DNA from: Streptomyces sp. NBC_00572
Lineage (GTDB): Bacteria; Actinomycetota; Actinomycetes; Streptomycetales; Streptomycetaceae
Length of the DNA stretch: 64,000 nucleotides
Reading direction: 5' to 3'
Assembly (NCBI RefSeq): GCF_026341815.1
Contig: NZ_JAPENX010000001.1
Span: forward strand, 992,001 to 1,056,000
The position numbers and the translations under genes were made by a program. Below, piece after piece: positions 25,294-39,490 of the stretch. The notes beneath the pieces are model-generated. The model had not been told where the DNA came from. It did not search any database and saw nothing but the letters and a program-made list of their open reading frames with translations. Each line of letters opens with the position of its first letter. Position 1 is the stretch's first letter.

Positions 25294-26357
25294 TGCCCCG
25301 GCTCACCACCGTCGCCCTCGTCGCGGGGGCCGCGCTGCTCGTCCGCCGCGCCGTCCGCAGCCGCATGACCACGGCCCCGCTGTGGCCGATGCCCTCCCTC
25401 GAAGAACCCGTGTCCGGATACGGCCGGGGCAGCACCGTCCCCCGCAAGGTCCTCGTCGCCGCGCGCGCCACGCCCGCCCAGGGGGTCGTCGAACTGCGCC
25501 TGGAAGGCCGGGAGTTGCCCGGCTGGCAGCCCGGAGCCCATGTCGACCTCGTCCTGCCCTCCGGCCTCGTGCGGCAGTACTCGCTCTGCGGCGACCCGGC
25601 CGACTCCACCACGTACACCGTGGCGACCCGGCTGATCGAGGCCGGGCAGGGCGGCCGGGGCGGCTCGCGCGAGGTCCACGAGCAGCTCCACGAGGGCGTG
25701 GAGATCGAGATCCGGGGTCCGCGCAACCGCTTCCCGCTGGTCGACGCGCCCGCGTACGCCTTCGTCGCCGGCGGCATCGGCATCACCCCGGTCCTGCCGA
25801 TGCTGCGCGCCGCCGAGGCGGCCGGGGCGGACTGGCGGCTCGTGTACTGCGGGCGCAGCCGGGCCACGATGCCGTACCTGACGGAGATCGAGGCGCTGGG
25901 CGGTGGCGACCGGGTCACCGTCGTCGCCGAGGACGAGTCCGGCTTCCCCGACCTCGCCTTCCTCGCGCACGTTCCGGCCGAGACGCTCGTCTACTGCTGC
26001 GGCCCCGACGGGCTGATGGACGCCGTGACCGCGGCGATGGCGGAGGGCCGGACCCCGCACCTCGAACGCTTCTCGGCCGCCGCGACGACCGGCGGCACGG
26101 CCTTCGAGGTCGAACTGCGCCGCTCCGGACGTACGGTGCGGGTGGCGGCCGACCAGTCGGTCCTGGAAGCCGTCCGCGAGGAGCTCCCGGGCCTCATGTA
26201 CTCCTGCCGGCAGGGCTTCTGCGGGACCTGCCAACAGCGGGTCCTGGAGGGCGAGATCGACCACCGGGACGAGCTGCTCACCGACGCCGAGCGGGACGAC
26301 TCGATGCTGATCTGCGTCTCGCGCTGCGCGGGAAAGCGGCTCGTGCTCGACCTGTAG
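25293..26357 (+). CDS. Flavin/2Fe-2S oxidoreductase (PDR/VanB type)
   Basis: A 354-aa electron-transfer protein with three modules. A hydrophobic N-terminus (residues 1-20) may act as membrane anchor. The flavin-binding barrel has QPGAHVDLVLPSGLVRQYSL (RxYS). The NAD domain has AGGIGITPVLPML and VYCCGPDGLMDAV. The C-terminal plant-type ferredoxin has CRQGFCGTCQQRVL with a distal Cys in MLICVSRC. It resembles phthalate dioxygenase reductase. Its start overlaps the stop of the upstream di-iron-type gene, so the pair is probably a two-component oxygenase-like system. Confidence 0.9.
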   Translation: MPRLTTVALVAGAALLVRRAVRSRMTTAPLWPMPSLEEPVSGYGRGSTVPRKVLVAARATPAQGVVELRLEGRELPGWQPGAHVDLVLPSGLVRQYSLCGDPADSTTYTVATRLIEAGQGGRGGSREVHEQLHEGVEIEIRGPRNRFPLVDAPAYAFVAGGIGITPVLPMLRAAEAAGADWRLVYCGRSRATMPYLTEIEALGGGDRVTVVAEDESGFPDLAFLAHVPAETLVYCCGPDGLMDAVTAAMAEGRTPHLERFSAAATTGGTAFEVELRRSGRTVRVAADQSVLEAVREELPGLMYSCRQGFCGTCQQRVLEGEIDHRDELLTDAERDDSMLICVSRCAGKRLVLDL

Positions 26358-26358
26358 A

Positions 26359-26374
26359 CACCCCCTGGGGGGTG
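26359..26374. terminator. Short palindromic hairpin between convergent genes
   Basis: CACCCCC-TG-GGGGGTG is a 7-bp stem directly after the reductase stop, facing the end of the next gene on the other strand. Confidence 0.5.
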
Positions 26375-26399
26375 CCCGGCCCGATCGGCGGGACAGTCC

Positions 26400-26906
26400 C
26401 TACGGCAGGACCAGCCAGTCGAGGGCGAGCGCGGCGAGGAGACCGCCCACCAGGAGCCAGGTGCCGAGCCGCGTACGGCCGTTGCGGGAGAGTTCGATCA
26501 CGATCCCGCAGAGGATCATCGCGAGGCCGTACACACCGACGACCAGGACGGAGGTCCGGCTGGCGAGCCGGATCACCAGGACGACGGCCATCGCCACGAG
26601 CAGCACGGAGGCGGCGGCGACCCGCAGCCGCCGCGCCTGCTTCGGCGTGAGTCCGGCCCCAGGAGCGGCCTCCTCGTCGTCCTCGTTCTCGTCCTCGTCG
26701 TCCTCGTCGTGCTCGTCGTCCTCGTCGTCGCCTGCGGCCTCGTCGAGTTCGTCTGCCTCAGGAGTCTCTTCGCGGGTCTCCGCGGAGGTCTCGCGGGGGG
26801 TCTTTGCGGGGGTCTCTTCGGCCTTGGAGATCTCTTCAGGGGTCCCGTCGGCCTCGGGGGCCTCCGGGGACTTGGCGGCCTGGGTGTCCTGGTCGGAAGC
26901 GCTCAT
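26400..26906 (-). CDS. Small membrane protein with very acidic N-terminal region
   Basis: A 168-aa protein. Residues 1-85 are a Glu/Asp/Thr-rich, probably disordered tail (ETPAKTPRETSAETREETPEA followed by a long D/E run). Residues about 95-165 hold three hydrophobic segments (VAAASVLLVAMAVVLVIRL, VLVVGVYGLAMILCGIVI, WLLVGGLLAALALDWLVL). I recall similar proteins of unknown role in Streptomyces. The acidic tail is probably cytoplasmic. It is divergent from a TetR gene, 37 bases away, but whether it is the target is not shown by any clear operator. Confidence 0.75.
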   Translation of the reverse strand: MSASDQDTQAAKSPEAPEADGTPEEISKAEETPAKTPRETSAETREETPEADELDEAAGDDEDDEHDEDDEDENEDDEEAAPGAGLTPKQARRLRVAAASVLLVAMAVVLVIRLASRTSVLVVGVYGLAMILCGIVIELSRNGRTRLGTWLLVGGLLAALALDWLVLP

Positions 26907-26943
26907 GGAGCAGGAGCGTAACCGACCCCGTTAGGCTGTTCGT

Positions 26944-27678
26944 ATGACGACCGGGGTACGCCGCAGGATGGGCGTCGAGGAGCGCAAGCAGCAGCTGATC
27001 GGGGTAGCCCTCGAACTCTTCAGCCACCGCTCTCCCGACGAGGTGTCCATCGACGAGATCGCCGCGGCCGCGGGCATCTCGCGGCCGCTGGTCTACCACT
27101 ACTTCCCCGGCAAGCAGAGCCTCTACGAGGCGGCTCTCCGGCGGGCGGCCGACGAGTTGGCGGCCCGGTTCATGGAGCCGCCGCAGGGGCCGCTCGGGGC
27201 GCGGCTGCTGCGGGTGATGGGCCGGTTCTTCGACTTCGTGGACGATCACGGGCCGGGGTTCGCGGCGCTGATGCGGGGCGGGCCGGCCGTGGGTTCCTCC
27301 ACGACGAACGCGATGATCGACGAGGTGCGGCACGCCGCGTACGTGCAGATCCTCGCCCACCTCGGGGTCGAGAAGCCGTCCGCACGGCTGGAGTTGGTCG
27401 TCCGTTCCTGGGTCTCGCTCGCCGAGTCGACGGCGCTGATCTGGCTGGACGGGCGCCGGGTCCCGCGCGCGGAGCTGGAGTTGCAGCTCGTGCACGACTT
27501 CGCGGCCCTCGCGGCCGTGAGTGCCGCGTACGACGCGGACATGGCGGAGATCCTGGTCGCCATCCTCGCGGACGAGCCGGCCGACGGCCCCTTCGGGGAG
27601 CTGGTGGCCCGGCTCGTCGCGCTGGTTCCGGTCGGGGCTCCCCCGGTGAGCGCCGTACCCGATCAGCGCTTGCGGTAG
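26944..27678 (+). CDS. TetR family transcriptional regulator
   Basis: A 244-aa TetR-type repressor. The HTH is VSIDEIAAAAGISRPLVYHYFPGKQSLYEAAL (about 35-66). The remainder is the helical ligand-binding domain; RAALMRGG-like and VVRSWVSLAESTALIWLDGR segments are seen in Streptomyces TetR proteins. It lies divergent to the acidic membrane protein gene. Its last 16 bases overlap the end of the convergent isomerase gene. Confidence 0.92.
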   Translation: MTTGVRRRMGVEERKQQLIGVALELFSHRSPDEVSIDEIAAAAGISRPLVYHYFPGKQSLYEAALRRAADELAARFMEPPQGPLGARLLRVMGRFFDFVDDHGPGFAALMRGGPAVGSSTTNAMIDEVRHAAYVQILAHLGVEKPSARLELVVRSWVSLAESTALIWLDGRRVPRAELELQLVHDFAALAAVSAAYDADMAEILVAILADEPADGPFGELVARLVALVPVGAPPVSAVPDQRLR

Positions 27679-27995
27679 GACGCTTCCAGATCGCGGATCT
27701 CGACCGACAGCCGCACGCCCTCGGTCGCCTTGAGGTACGTGGGCAGCAGGGCGAGGACCGCCTCCGACAGGCGGCCCTTGAGCTCGTCCGTACGGCCGGG
27801 CAGCAGGGCGATCTCGACGTGTACCACGACGTCCTCGGTCGCGCCGTCCCCGACGACCGTCTCCTCGACCTCGCGGAACCGGGTCTTGCAGGCGTCGAGT
27901 GTCGTGTCGACCGTCTCCACGACGAGCGGGTGGAGCGCGAGGGCGAAGCCGCGCCGGTCGAGGGGCGCGGAGTAGTCGACGGTGATCTGCGGCAT
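27663..27995 (-). CDS. 5-carboxymethyl-2-hydroxymuconate isomerase-like (tautomerase) protein
   Basis: A 110-aa protein of the CHMI/tautomerase superfamily. The start MPQITVDYSAPL gives the N-terminal proline that acts as the catalytic base after Met removal. A later VHVEIALLPGRTDELKG and VRLSVEIRDL also fit. The best-known member acts in homoprotocatechuate breakdown, but no other gene of that pathway is nearby, so the substrate is uncertain. The ATG at 27995 is preceded by GGAGTG. It is convergent with TetR (16-base overlap) and divergent from the acetyltransferase gene. Confidence 0.82.
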   Translation of the reverse strand: MPQITVDYSAPLDRRGFALALHPLVVETVDTTLDACKTRFREVEETVVGDGATEDVVVHVEIALLPGRTDELKGRLSEAVLALLPTYLKATEGVRLSVEIRDLEASYRKR

Positions 27996-28061
27996 GAGGA
28001 GCACTCCAGGCCAGAGGGATACGGCTGTCGGATGTCTGGCCATACCTTTACGGTGATCGCC

Positions 28062-28566
28062 ATGACGGCACAAGTGACCTTCCGGCAGGCGGACGACCGC
28101 GATCTCGACCTTCTGGTGGGAATGTACGACGGCGCTGCACGGTGGATGCTGCGGAGCGGCATCGACCAGTGGAAGCCCGGTGGGAAGAGCGCCGAGCACT
28201 TCCGTGCCCGGATCGGCGCGGGTGAGGTGTGGCTGGCGGCCCACGACGGCCGGGCGGTCGGGGCGTACGAGCTGTGGTGGGAGGACGAGCAGGCCTGGGG
28301 TCCTCAGCCGCCGGTCGCCGGGTACGTCCACCGGCTGATGACGGAACGGGAGACGGCTCCGGCCGGTACCGGGCGGGCGCTGCTCGCGCACGCGGAGGGG
28401 CGCGTCGCGGCCGGTGGCCGGGCGGTCTCCCGTCTGGACTGTGTGTCGAGCAACCCGCGGCTCCGTACGTACTACGAGGCCGCGGGCTACCGTGCCGTCG
28501 GCGAGGAGCCGGGAAAGCTCGCCGCCGACGGCACGCGTTACGGGGTGGTGCTCATGGAGCGGGCGA

Positions 28567-28580
<14 letters not shown>
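28062..28580 (+). CDS. GNAT family N-acetyltransferase
   Basis: A 172-aa acetyl-CoA-dependent transferase. MTAQVTFRQADDRDLDLL starts the fold. VHRLMTERETAPAGTGRALLAHAE is the acetyl-CoA motif A region, and RLDCVSSNPRLRTYYEAAGYRAVGEE is the motif B end, both typical. The acceptor is unknown. The ATG at 28062 lacks a strong ribosome site; an in-frame GTG at 28053 is an alternative. Its last 14 bases overlap the end of the convergent pulA gene. Confidence 0.87.
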
Positions 28581-33867
<5,287 letters not shown>

Positions 33868-33946
33868 GGGGGTGCTCCCTGGAGGAGGGACGGGGTACGG
33901 GTGGGAGGGCCGCCCCGGTGGGGGCGACCCTGGAGAGGAAGGGAGG

Positions 33947-35662
33947 TCAGCTGCGGAACGTGTCGTTCAGGACGAGCTGGCCCGAGGCGGGGACGGTCGC
34001 GGTGCGGTTGGCGCCGGACTCCCAGGTGACGTTTCCGGCGGCGTCCTTGCGGATGTACTTGTACTCGAAGGCCGTTCCTGCGGGCAGGCCGACGGTCAGC
34101 TTCCAGACGGGGTACGTGGCCGGGTCGAGCTTCAGGGCGGCGGCCGGGGACCAGTTGCCGAGCTCGGCGCGGTTGCCGGTGACGTAGATGTTCTGGCCGA
34201 CCACGGTGGTGGCGGTGGCGTTGAAGGACGCGCCCGAGGTGGCGGGCGGGGTCGTCGGCGGGGTCGTCGGGGTCGTGCCGGAGCCGCAGCTCGTCGCGTT
34301 CACGTGCAGGGCGAGCGCCGTGTTGGCGCCGAGGGTGGCCGTGAACTGGCCGGATCCGTTCACCGTCACGGCCGTGTTCGACTGGACGTCGCAGTAGGAG
34401 CCGGCGGGCAGCGAGGTCTGGAAGGTGCGGGTGAGCGCCGAGGACTCGTGGTTGATGGCCACGTACGCCTTGGAGCCGCGGCCGAACGCGATCGCGTTGT
34501 TGCCGTTGTCCCACCAGCCGGTCACGGCCTGGCCGCGCGCGGTGTTGCGGAAGGCGACCATGGAGGAGATCTCGCGCCAGGCGTGCTGGCACTTCCAGCC
34601 GTCGGTGTAACAGGCGTTCACCTGGCCGCCGTTGGGCGGGCCGGCGTCCTTGTCGGTCCACTCGTAGCCGGAGTGGACGTCGGGGGCTCCGTAGGGCCAG
34701 GCGAGGGCGAAGACGGAGGCGAGGGTGTAGTTCGCGCCGTCCTTGTAGGAGAGGGTGTCGCCGCCGCGCTCGGTGTCGTGGTTGTCGACGAAGACGCCGG
34801 CCTGGCCGGAGGGCATGTAGCCCCAGGCCTCGCCGAAGTTCTTGAGGGAGGAGAGCTTCTCGCTCTGCACGATCCGCTTGAGGTCGCGGGCGTAGCGGAA
34901 CTCCTGGACGTCTCCGCTGCCGAGGTACTCGCTCGGGGAGACGGCCTCGCCCGCGCCGTGGATCGCTTCCTGCTTCCAGTACACGCCGGGGTTGGTGAGC
35001 CGCGACTTGATGTTGGCGAGGTCGGCGGCCGGCATGTGCTTGGCGGCGTCGATGCGGAGGCCGTCGACGCCGAGGGAGAGCAGGTCGTTGAGGTAGCCGG
35101 CTATCTTCCCGCGGACGTACTCCTCGCCCGTGTCGAGGTCGGGGAGCTGGACCAGTTCGCAGTTCTGGACGTTGCCGCGGTCCTGGTAGTTGGAGATCGA
35201 GGAGCGGCAGTCGTCCATGTCGGAGCCGGAGTAGAGGCCCGGGTAGTCGTACTTGGAGAACGGGGTCCCGCCCGTTCCCGTGCCGGAGCCGTTCGCCATG
35301 TGGTTGATGACGGAGTCGGCGACGACCTTGACGCCGGCCGCGTGGCAGGTGTCGATCATGCTCTTGAAGGCGGTGCGGTCGCCGAGACGTCCGGCGATCT
35401 TGTAGCTGACCGGCTGGTAGGAGGTCCACCACTGGCCGCCCTGGAGGTGTTCCTGGGGCGGGGAGACCTGGACGTATCCGTATCCGGCGGGGCCGAGGCG
35501 GTCGGTGCACTCGCGGGCGACGGAGGCGAAGTTCCACTCGAACATCACCGCGGTGACGTCCTTCTCTCCGGGCGGGCCCGCCTGCGCCGGGGCGTTGCCC
35601 GTGACGGCCACAGCGGCTCCCGCCACGAGGGCGAGTGCAGCTGCCACGGTCTTTCTGGCCAT
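33947..35662 (-). CDS. Secreted alpha-amylase with CBM20 starch-binding domain
   Basis: A 571-aa GH13 alpha-amylase. The signal peptide is [24 protein letters not shown]. Catalytic parts are [12 protein letters not shown] (nucleophile, about 202), NFGEAWGY (acid/base, about 278) and [11 protein letters not shown] (about 293). A Thr/Pro linker leads to a CBM20 domain at about 470-571 ([21 protein letters not shown]). AGGAGG is 5 bases from the ATG at 35662; a longer frame to 35683 is less likely. The upstream region has a TTGACC-17-TACGGT promoter and a LacI-type inverted repeat. This is the main starch-liquefying enzyme of the locus. Confidence 0.95.
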   Translation of the reverse strand: MARKTVAAALALVAGAAVAVTGNAPAQAGPPGEKDVTAVMFEWNFASVARECTDRLGPAGYGYVQVSPPQEHLQGGQWWTSYQPVSYKIAGRLGDRTAFKSMIDTCHAAGVKVVADSVINHMANGSGTGTGGTPFSKYDYPGLYSGSDMDDCRSSISNYQDRGNVQNCELVQLPDLDTGEEYVRGKIAGYLNDLLSLGVDGLRIDAAKHMPAADLANIKSRLTNPGVYWKQEAIHGAGEAVSPSEYLGSGDVQEFRYARDLKRIVQSEKLSSLKNFGEAWGYMPSGQAGVFVDNHDTERGGDTLSYKDGANYTLASVFALAWPYGAPDVHSGYEWTDKDAGPPNGGQVNACYTDGWKCQHAWREISSMVAFRNTARGQAVTGWWDNGNNAIAFGRGSKAYVAINHESSALTRTFQTSLPAGSYCDVQSNTAVTVNGSGQFTATLGANTALALHVNATSCGSGTTPTTPPTTPPATSGASFNATATTVVGQNIYVTGNRAELGNWSPAAALKLDPATYPVWKLTVGLPAGTAFEYKYIRKDAAGNVTWESGANRTATVPASGQLVLNDTFRS

Positions 35663-35693
35663 GATTCCTCCTGCTGACTTCACTGTCGCAAGA

Positions 35694-35716
35694 AGTTGCC
35701 GAAAGTATCAGCAACT
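35694..35716. promoter_or_regulatory. LacI-type operator upstream of the amylase gene
   Basis: AGTTGC, 11 bases, GCAACT is a perfect 6-bp inverted repeat whose core (TTGCCGAAAGTATCAGCAA) resembles the TTGC-n-GAAA..TTTC-n-GCAA elements of Streptomyces amylase promoters. It lies just downstream of the likely -10. Confidence 0.65.
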
Positions 35717-35729
35717 GTTTTCAGCCGTG

Positions 35730-35758
35730 ACCGTACGAGTGCCCCGACGCCCGGTCAA
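35730..35758 (-). promoter_or_regulatory. Amylase promoter
   Basis: On the minus strand TTGACC (35758-35753), 17 bases, TACGGT (35735-35730), a good sigma-HrdB-like promoter that would start transcription near 35723, next to the inverted repeat. Confidence 0.6.
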
Positions 35759-35784
35759 CCCTCCGGACACCGCAACGCAAGTTG

Positions 35785-36882
35785 TTACGTAAGGACTTGC
35801 GGGACCGTCTGCGGGTGGACGGCCCTGGCCGGCGGCTGCGCCGTGGAGCCGCGGACCACCAGCTCCGGCTGGAAGACGAACTCCGTGCGCTGCACGGGAT
35901 TCCCCTCGATCTCCTCCAGGAGCGCGCCGACGGCCGCCGTCGCCATGGCCTGGACGGGCTGGCGCACGGTGGACAGCGGCGGGCTGGTGAAGGCGATCAG
36001 CGGCGAGTCGTCGAAGCCGACGACGGAGACGTCCCCGGGCACGTCGAGGCCTTGGGCGCGGACGGCGCGGATCACGCCGAGCGCCATCAGGTCGGAGCCG
36101 CAGACGATGCCGGTGCAGCCCTCGCGGAGCAGGATGTCGGCGGCCGCGTGCCCGCCCTCGACACCGAAGAGCGTGGGTCTGATGAACCGTTCCGCGTCGG
36201 CGCGTTCGACACCGAGGAGCTCGTACAGCTCGGCGGTGAAGCCCTCGGCCTTGCGGCGCGAGGGCACGTAGCGGGTGGGGCCGATGGCGAGGCCGATCCG
36301 CTCGTGGCCCAGCTCGACCAGGTGCCGTACGGCCATGCGGGCCGCCGCCCGGTCGTCCGGGGAGACGAAGTTGGCGTCGATGTTCTCGTTGTAGCCGTTG
36401 ATGAGGACGTACGGCACGCCCCGGGCGGTCAGCCGGGCGTACCGCGCCGGGTCGGCGGAGGCGTCCGCGTGCAGCCCGGAGAGGAAGACGATGCCGGCCA
36501 CCCCGCGCTCCACCAGCTGTTCGACGAGTTCGTCCTCGGTGGCGCCGCCGGGCATCTGGGTGCAGAGGACCGGGGTGTAGCCGTGCCCGGCGAGGACCTG
36601 TTCGACGACCTGCGCGAACGCCGGGAAGATCGGGTTGGTCAGCTCGGGGACGACGAGGCCGACGAGGCCCGCGCTGCGCCGTTTCAGCCGTACGGGACGC
36701 TCGTAGCCGAGCACGTCGAGCGCCGCGAGCACCTTGTGCCGGGTCGCGCCGGCCACCCCCGCCTTGCCGTTGAGGACCCGGCTGACGGTGGCCTCGCTGA
36801 CCCCGGACTGGGCCGCGATGTCCGCGAGCCGCGGGGCGCCGTTCCCGGCGCCCCGCGGCAGGGGGATCGTCACACCGCCCAC
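35785..36882 (-). CDS. LacI family regulator, MalR paralogue
   Basis: A 365-aa repressor. The HTH and hinge helix are RLADIAAQSGVSEATVSRVLNGKAGVAGATR. The sugar-binding domain carries LVGLVVPELTNPIFPAF and VVGFDDSPLIAFTSPPLSTVRQPV. Over its whole length it is closely similar to the regulator at 42153-43181, with nearly the same recognition helix, so both may bind similar sites. A GTG at 36882 is used here; a GTG at 36873 would overlap the stop of the upstream glucosidase as GTGA. It precedes the amylase gene. Confidence 0.9.
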   Translation of the reverse strand: MGGVTIPLPRGAGNGAPRLADIAAQSGVSEATVSRVLNGKAGVAGATRHKVLAALDVLGYERPVRLKRRSAGLVGLVVPELTNPIFPAFAQVVEQVLAGHGYTPVLCTQMPGGATEDELVEQLVERGVAGIVFLSGLHADASADPARYARLTARGVPYVLINGYNENIDANFVSPDDRAAARMAVRHLVELGHERIGLAIGPTRYVPSRRKAEGFTAELYELLGVERADAERFIRPTLFGVEGGHAAADILLREGCTGIVCGSDLMALGVIRAVRAQGLDVPGDVSVVGFDDSPLIAFTSPPLSTVRQPVQAMATAAVGALLEEIEGNPVQRTEFVFQPELVVRGSTAQPPARAVHPQTVPQVLT

Positions 36883-38537
36883 CAGGCGGTCGAGTCGGCG
36901 GGCAGGACCGCCTCGTCGTCGACGACGGTGATCTCCTCGTTCGAGAGAAGGAACCGGCCGGGCAGCGGGACGGAGATGGCCCGGCCGGTGGTGTTGGCGA
37001 TGCAGGCGAAGCCGTCACGGCGGAAGGAGAGCACACCCTCGGGTGCCTCCAGCCACTCGACGGCCTCGCCCGCACCGAGTCCGGGCTGCGCCCGCCGCAC
37101 GGCGAGGGCGCTGCGGTACAGCTCCAGGGTGGAGCCGGGGTCGCCGGTCTGCGCCTCGACGCTCAGACCGGCCCAGGTCGTGGGCTGCGGCAGCCAGGAG
37201 CCGCCGTCGCCGAAGCCGTACGAGCTGCCCTCGACGGTCCACGGGATCGGCACCCGGCAGCCGTCGCGGAAGCCGTCCTGGCCGGACGCCCGCCAGAACG
37301 ACGGGTCCTGACGGACCTCGTCGGGCAGGTCGGTGACGTCGGGCAGGCCGAGCTCCTCGCCCTGGTAGACGTACGCCGAGCCGGGCAGCGCCAGCATCAG
37401 CAGGGTGGCGGCGCGGGCCCTGCGGAGGCCGAGTTCACGGTCGCCGGCCTCGCGCAGCTGGGTGCCGAGGCCCGCCGGGTTGGCGAAGCGGGTGGCGTGC
37501 CGGGTGACGTCGTGGTTGGAGAGCACCCAGGTGGTGGGGGCGCCGACCGGGCGCATCGCTTCGAGCGAGTCGTCGATGACGCGGCGCAGTTCGGCGGCGT
37601 CCCAGTGGGTGCCCAGGTACTGGAAGTTGAAGGCCTGGTGCATCTCGTCGGGGCGCACGTAGTTCGCGGTGCGGTCGACGGTGGGGGTCCAGGCCTCGGC
37701 GACGAGGACGCGCTCGCCGTCGTACTCGGAGAGGACCTTCCGCCAGGAGCGGTAGATCTCGTGGACGCCGTCCTGGTCGAAGAAGGGCATGACGTCGTTG
37801 CCGAGCAGCTTCAGCTGGTCGTGGGCGCCGAGGTCGGGCAGGCCCTCGGCCTTGACCAGTCCGTGGGCGACGTCGACGCGGAAGCCGTCGACGCCCATGT
37901 CGAGCCAGAAGCGGAGGATCGAGCGGAACTCGTCGCGTACGGCGGGGTGTTCCCAGTTGAAGTCGGGCTGCTCGGGGGCGAAGAGGTGGAGGTACCAGTC
38001 GCCGGGGGTGCCGTCCGGGTCCTCGGTGCGGGTCCAGGCGGGGCCGCCGAAGATGGACTCCCAGTCGTTGGGCGGCAGTTCGCCGTTCTCGCCCTTGCCG
38101 GGACGGAAGTGGTAGCGCTCGCGCAGGACCGACCCGGGGCCCTCGCGCAGCGCGCGCTGGAACCACTCGTGCTGGTCGGAGGAGTGGTTGGGGACCAGGT
38201 CGACGATGATGCGCAGGCCCAGCGCGTGGGCTTCGCGGATCACGGCGTCGGCGTCGAGGAGCGAGCCGAACATGGGGTCGATGGCCCGGTAGTCGGCGAC
38301 GTCGTAGCCGGCGTCGGCCTGCGGCGAGGCGTAGAAGGGGGAGAGCCAGACGGCGTCGACGCCGAGTTCCTTGAGGTACGGCAGCCGGCTGCGGATGCCC
38401 TCCAGGTCGCCCATGCCGTCGCCGTTGCCGTCGGCGAAGCTGCGCGGGTAGACCTGGTAGATCACCGCGTCTCTCCACCAGCCCGTGTGCGTGCCGGTGG
38501 TCGGGGCGTCGGCCGGGGTGGCGAGATGCTGGGTCAT
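36870..38537 (-). CDS. Intracellular alpha-glucosidase (GH13)
   Basis: A 555-aa GH13 enzyme with no signal peptide, so it acts on imported maltodextrins. WWRDAVIYQVYPRSFADGNGDGMGDL is the classic start. Catalytic parts are VDGFRVDVAHG (about 220), VLVAEAW (about 270) and VLSNHDVTRH (about 335). YVYQGEELGLPDV follows. The gene comes directly after malG (47 bases) and before the LacI paralogue, matching the aglA position I recall in S. coelicolor. GGGAAGAC precedes the ATG at 38537. Confidence 0.94.
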   Translation of the reverse strand: MTQHLATPADAPTTGTHTGWWRDAVIYQVYPRSFADGNGDGMGDLEGIRSRLPYLKELGVDAVWLSPFYASPQADAGYDVADYRAIDPMFGSLLDADAVIREAHALGLRIIVDLVPNHSSDQHEWFQRALREGPGSVLRERYHFRPGKGENGELPPNDWESIFGGPAWTRTEDPDGTPGDWYLHLFAPEQPDFNWEHPAVRDEFRSILRFWLDMGVDGFRVDVAHGLVKAEGLPDLGAHDQLKLLGNDVMPFFDQDGVHEIYRSWRKVLSEYDGERVLVAEAWTPTVDRTANYVRPDEMHQAFNFQYLGTHWDAAELRRVIDDSLEAMRPVGAPTTWVLSNHDVTRHATRFANPAGLGTQLREAGDRELGLRRARAATLLMLALPGSAYVYQGEELGLPDVTDLPDEVRQDPSFWRASGQDGFRDGCRVPIPWTVEGSSYGFGDGGSWLPQPTTWAGLSVEAQTGDPGSTLELYRSALAVRRAQPGLGAGEAVEWLEAPEGVLSFRRDGFACIANTTGRAISVPLPGRFLLSNEEITVVDDEAVLPADSTAWWAV

Positions 38538-38584
38538 GTCTTCCCTGGGAGGTAAGGAGAGGCGTACAAGAACGGTGATCGGGC

Positions 38585-39490
38585 TCAGCCCTTGACGGCG
38601 CCGGCGGACATGCCGGTCACGAGGTGCCGCTGGGCGAAGAGGAACACCAGTGCCGCGGGGATGGCGATCAGGACGGAGGCCGCGGACATCGGGCCCCACT
38701 GGGCGCCGTACTGGTTGACGAACTTCTGGAGTCCGCCGGCGAGCGTGAGGTTCTCGTCGCCGACCATGAAGGCGGAGGCGTAGGCGACCTCGCCCCAGGC
38801 GGTGATGAACGAGTAGAACGCGGTGACCGCGATGCCCGGCTTGGCGAGCGGCAGGATCAGCCGCCAGAACGTGCCGAACGGGGTGAGGCCGTCGACATAG
38901 CCGGACTCGTCGATCTCGCGCGGGATGGTGTCGAAGAAGCCCTTCATCATCCAGGCGCAGAACGGGACGGCGATGGTCAGGTACGTGATGACCAGGCCGG
39001 CCGGCTGGTTGAGCAGGCCCATCGACGCCATGATGTTGTAGATCGGCACGATCAGGACGGCGACCGGGAACATCTGGGTGATGAGCAGCGTCCACATCAG
39101 GCCGCGCTTGCCGGGGAAGCGGAAGCGGCTGACGGCGTAGCCGGTGGTGGCGGCGATGAAGACGCCGACGACGGTGGTGAGACCGGCGACGAGCAGCGAG
39201 TTGGCGAACCAGGTGAGGAACGGGGTGTCCTTCAGCAGGTTCGTGTAGTTCTCGATCGTCGTCTCTTTGACGAAGTCCGTGGTGGTCGCGTACTTCGCGG
39301 GCTTGAGCGAGGTCAGCAGGACCCACAGCACCGGGAAGACGGCGATCACGGAGGCCACGATCAGCGTGACGTGCAGCCCGACGGAGGCGAGCGGCGAACG
39401 CCGGTTGCGGATCGGGGTGTTCACGGCCCGGTGGGCGTTCACGGCCCGATGGGTGTTCACGGTACGGGGGGTGGGCGTCGTGGTGGTCAC
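38585..39490 (-). CDS. malG: Maltose/maltodextrin ABC transporter permease MalG
   Basis: A 301-aa inner-membrane permease with six hydrophobic segments. The EAA loop, EIDESGYVDGLTPFGTFWRLILPLAKPG, contacts the ATPase. The GTG start (39490) overlaps the malF stop as GTGA. The N-terminal tail carries three six-residue repeats (TPRTVN, THRAVN, AHRAVN). As in other Streptomyces mal loci no ATPase gene is present; the shared MsiK ATPase, encoded elsewhere, is expected to energise it. Confidence 0.94.
   Translation of the reverse strand: MTTTTPTPRTVNTHRAVNAHRAVNTPIRNRRSPLASVGLHVTLIVASVIAVFPVLWVLLTSLKPAKYATTTDFVKETTIENYTNLLKDTPFLTWFANSLLVAGLTTVVGVFIAATTGYAVSRFRFPGKRGLMWTLLITQMFPVAVLIVPIYNIMASMGLLNQPAGLVITYLTIAVPFCAWMMKGFFDTIPREIDESGYVDGLTPFGTFWRLILPLAKPGIAVTAFYSFITAWGEVAYASAFMVGDENLTLAGGLQKFVNQYGAQWGPMSAASVLIAIPAALVFLFAQRHLVTGMSAGAVKG
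39419..39472. repeat. 18-bp tandem repeat in the malG start
   Basis: Three units beginning GTTCAC at 39419, 39437 and 39455, period 18, coding a six-residue repeat in the cytoplasmic tail of MalG. The first two units differ by two bases. Confidence 0.85.

Noticed and set aside
26359..26374. CACCCCCTGGGGGGTG resembles a CsoR copper-repressor operator
   Set aside because: It lies between the ends of two convergent genes, not in a promoter; a terminator is more likely.
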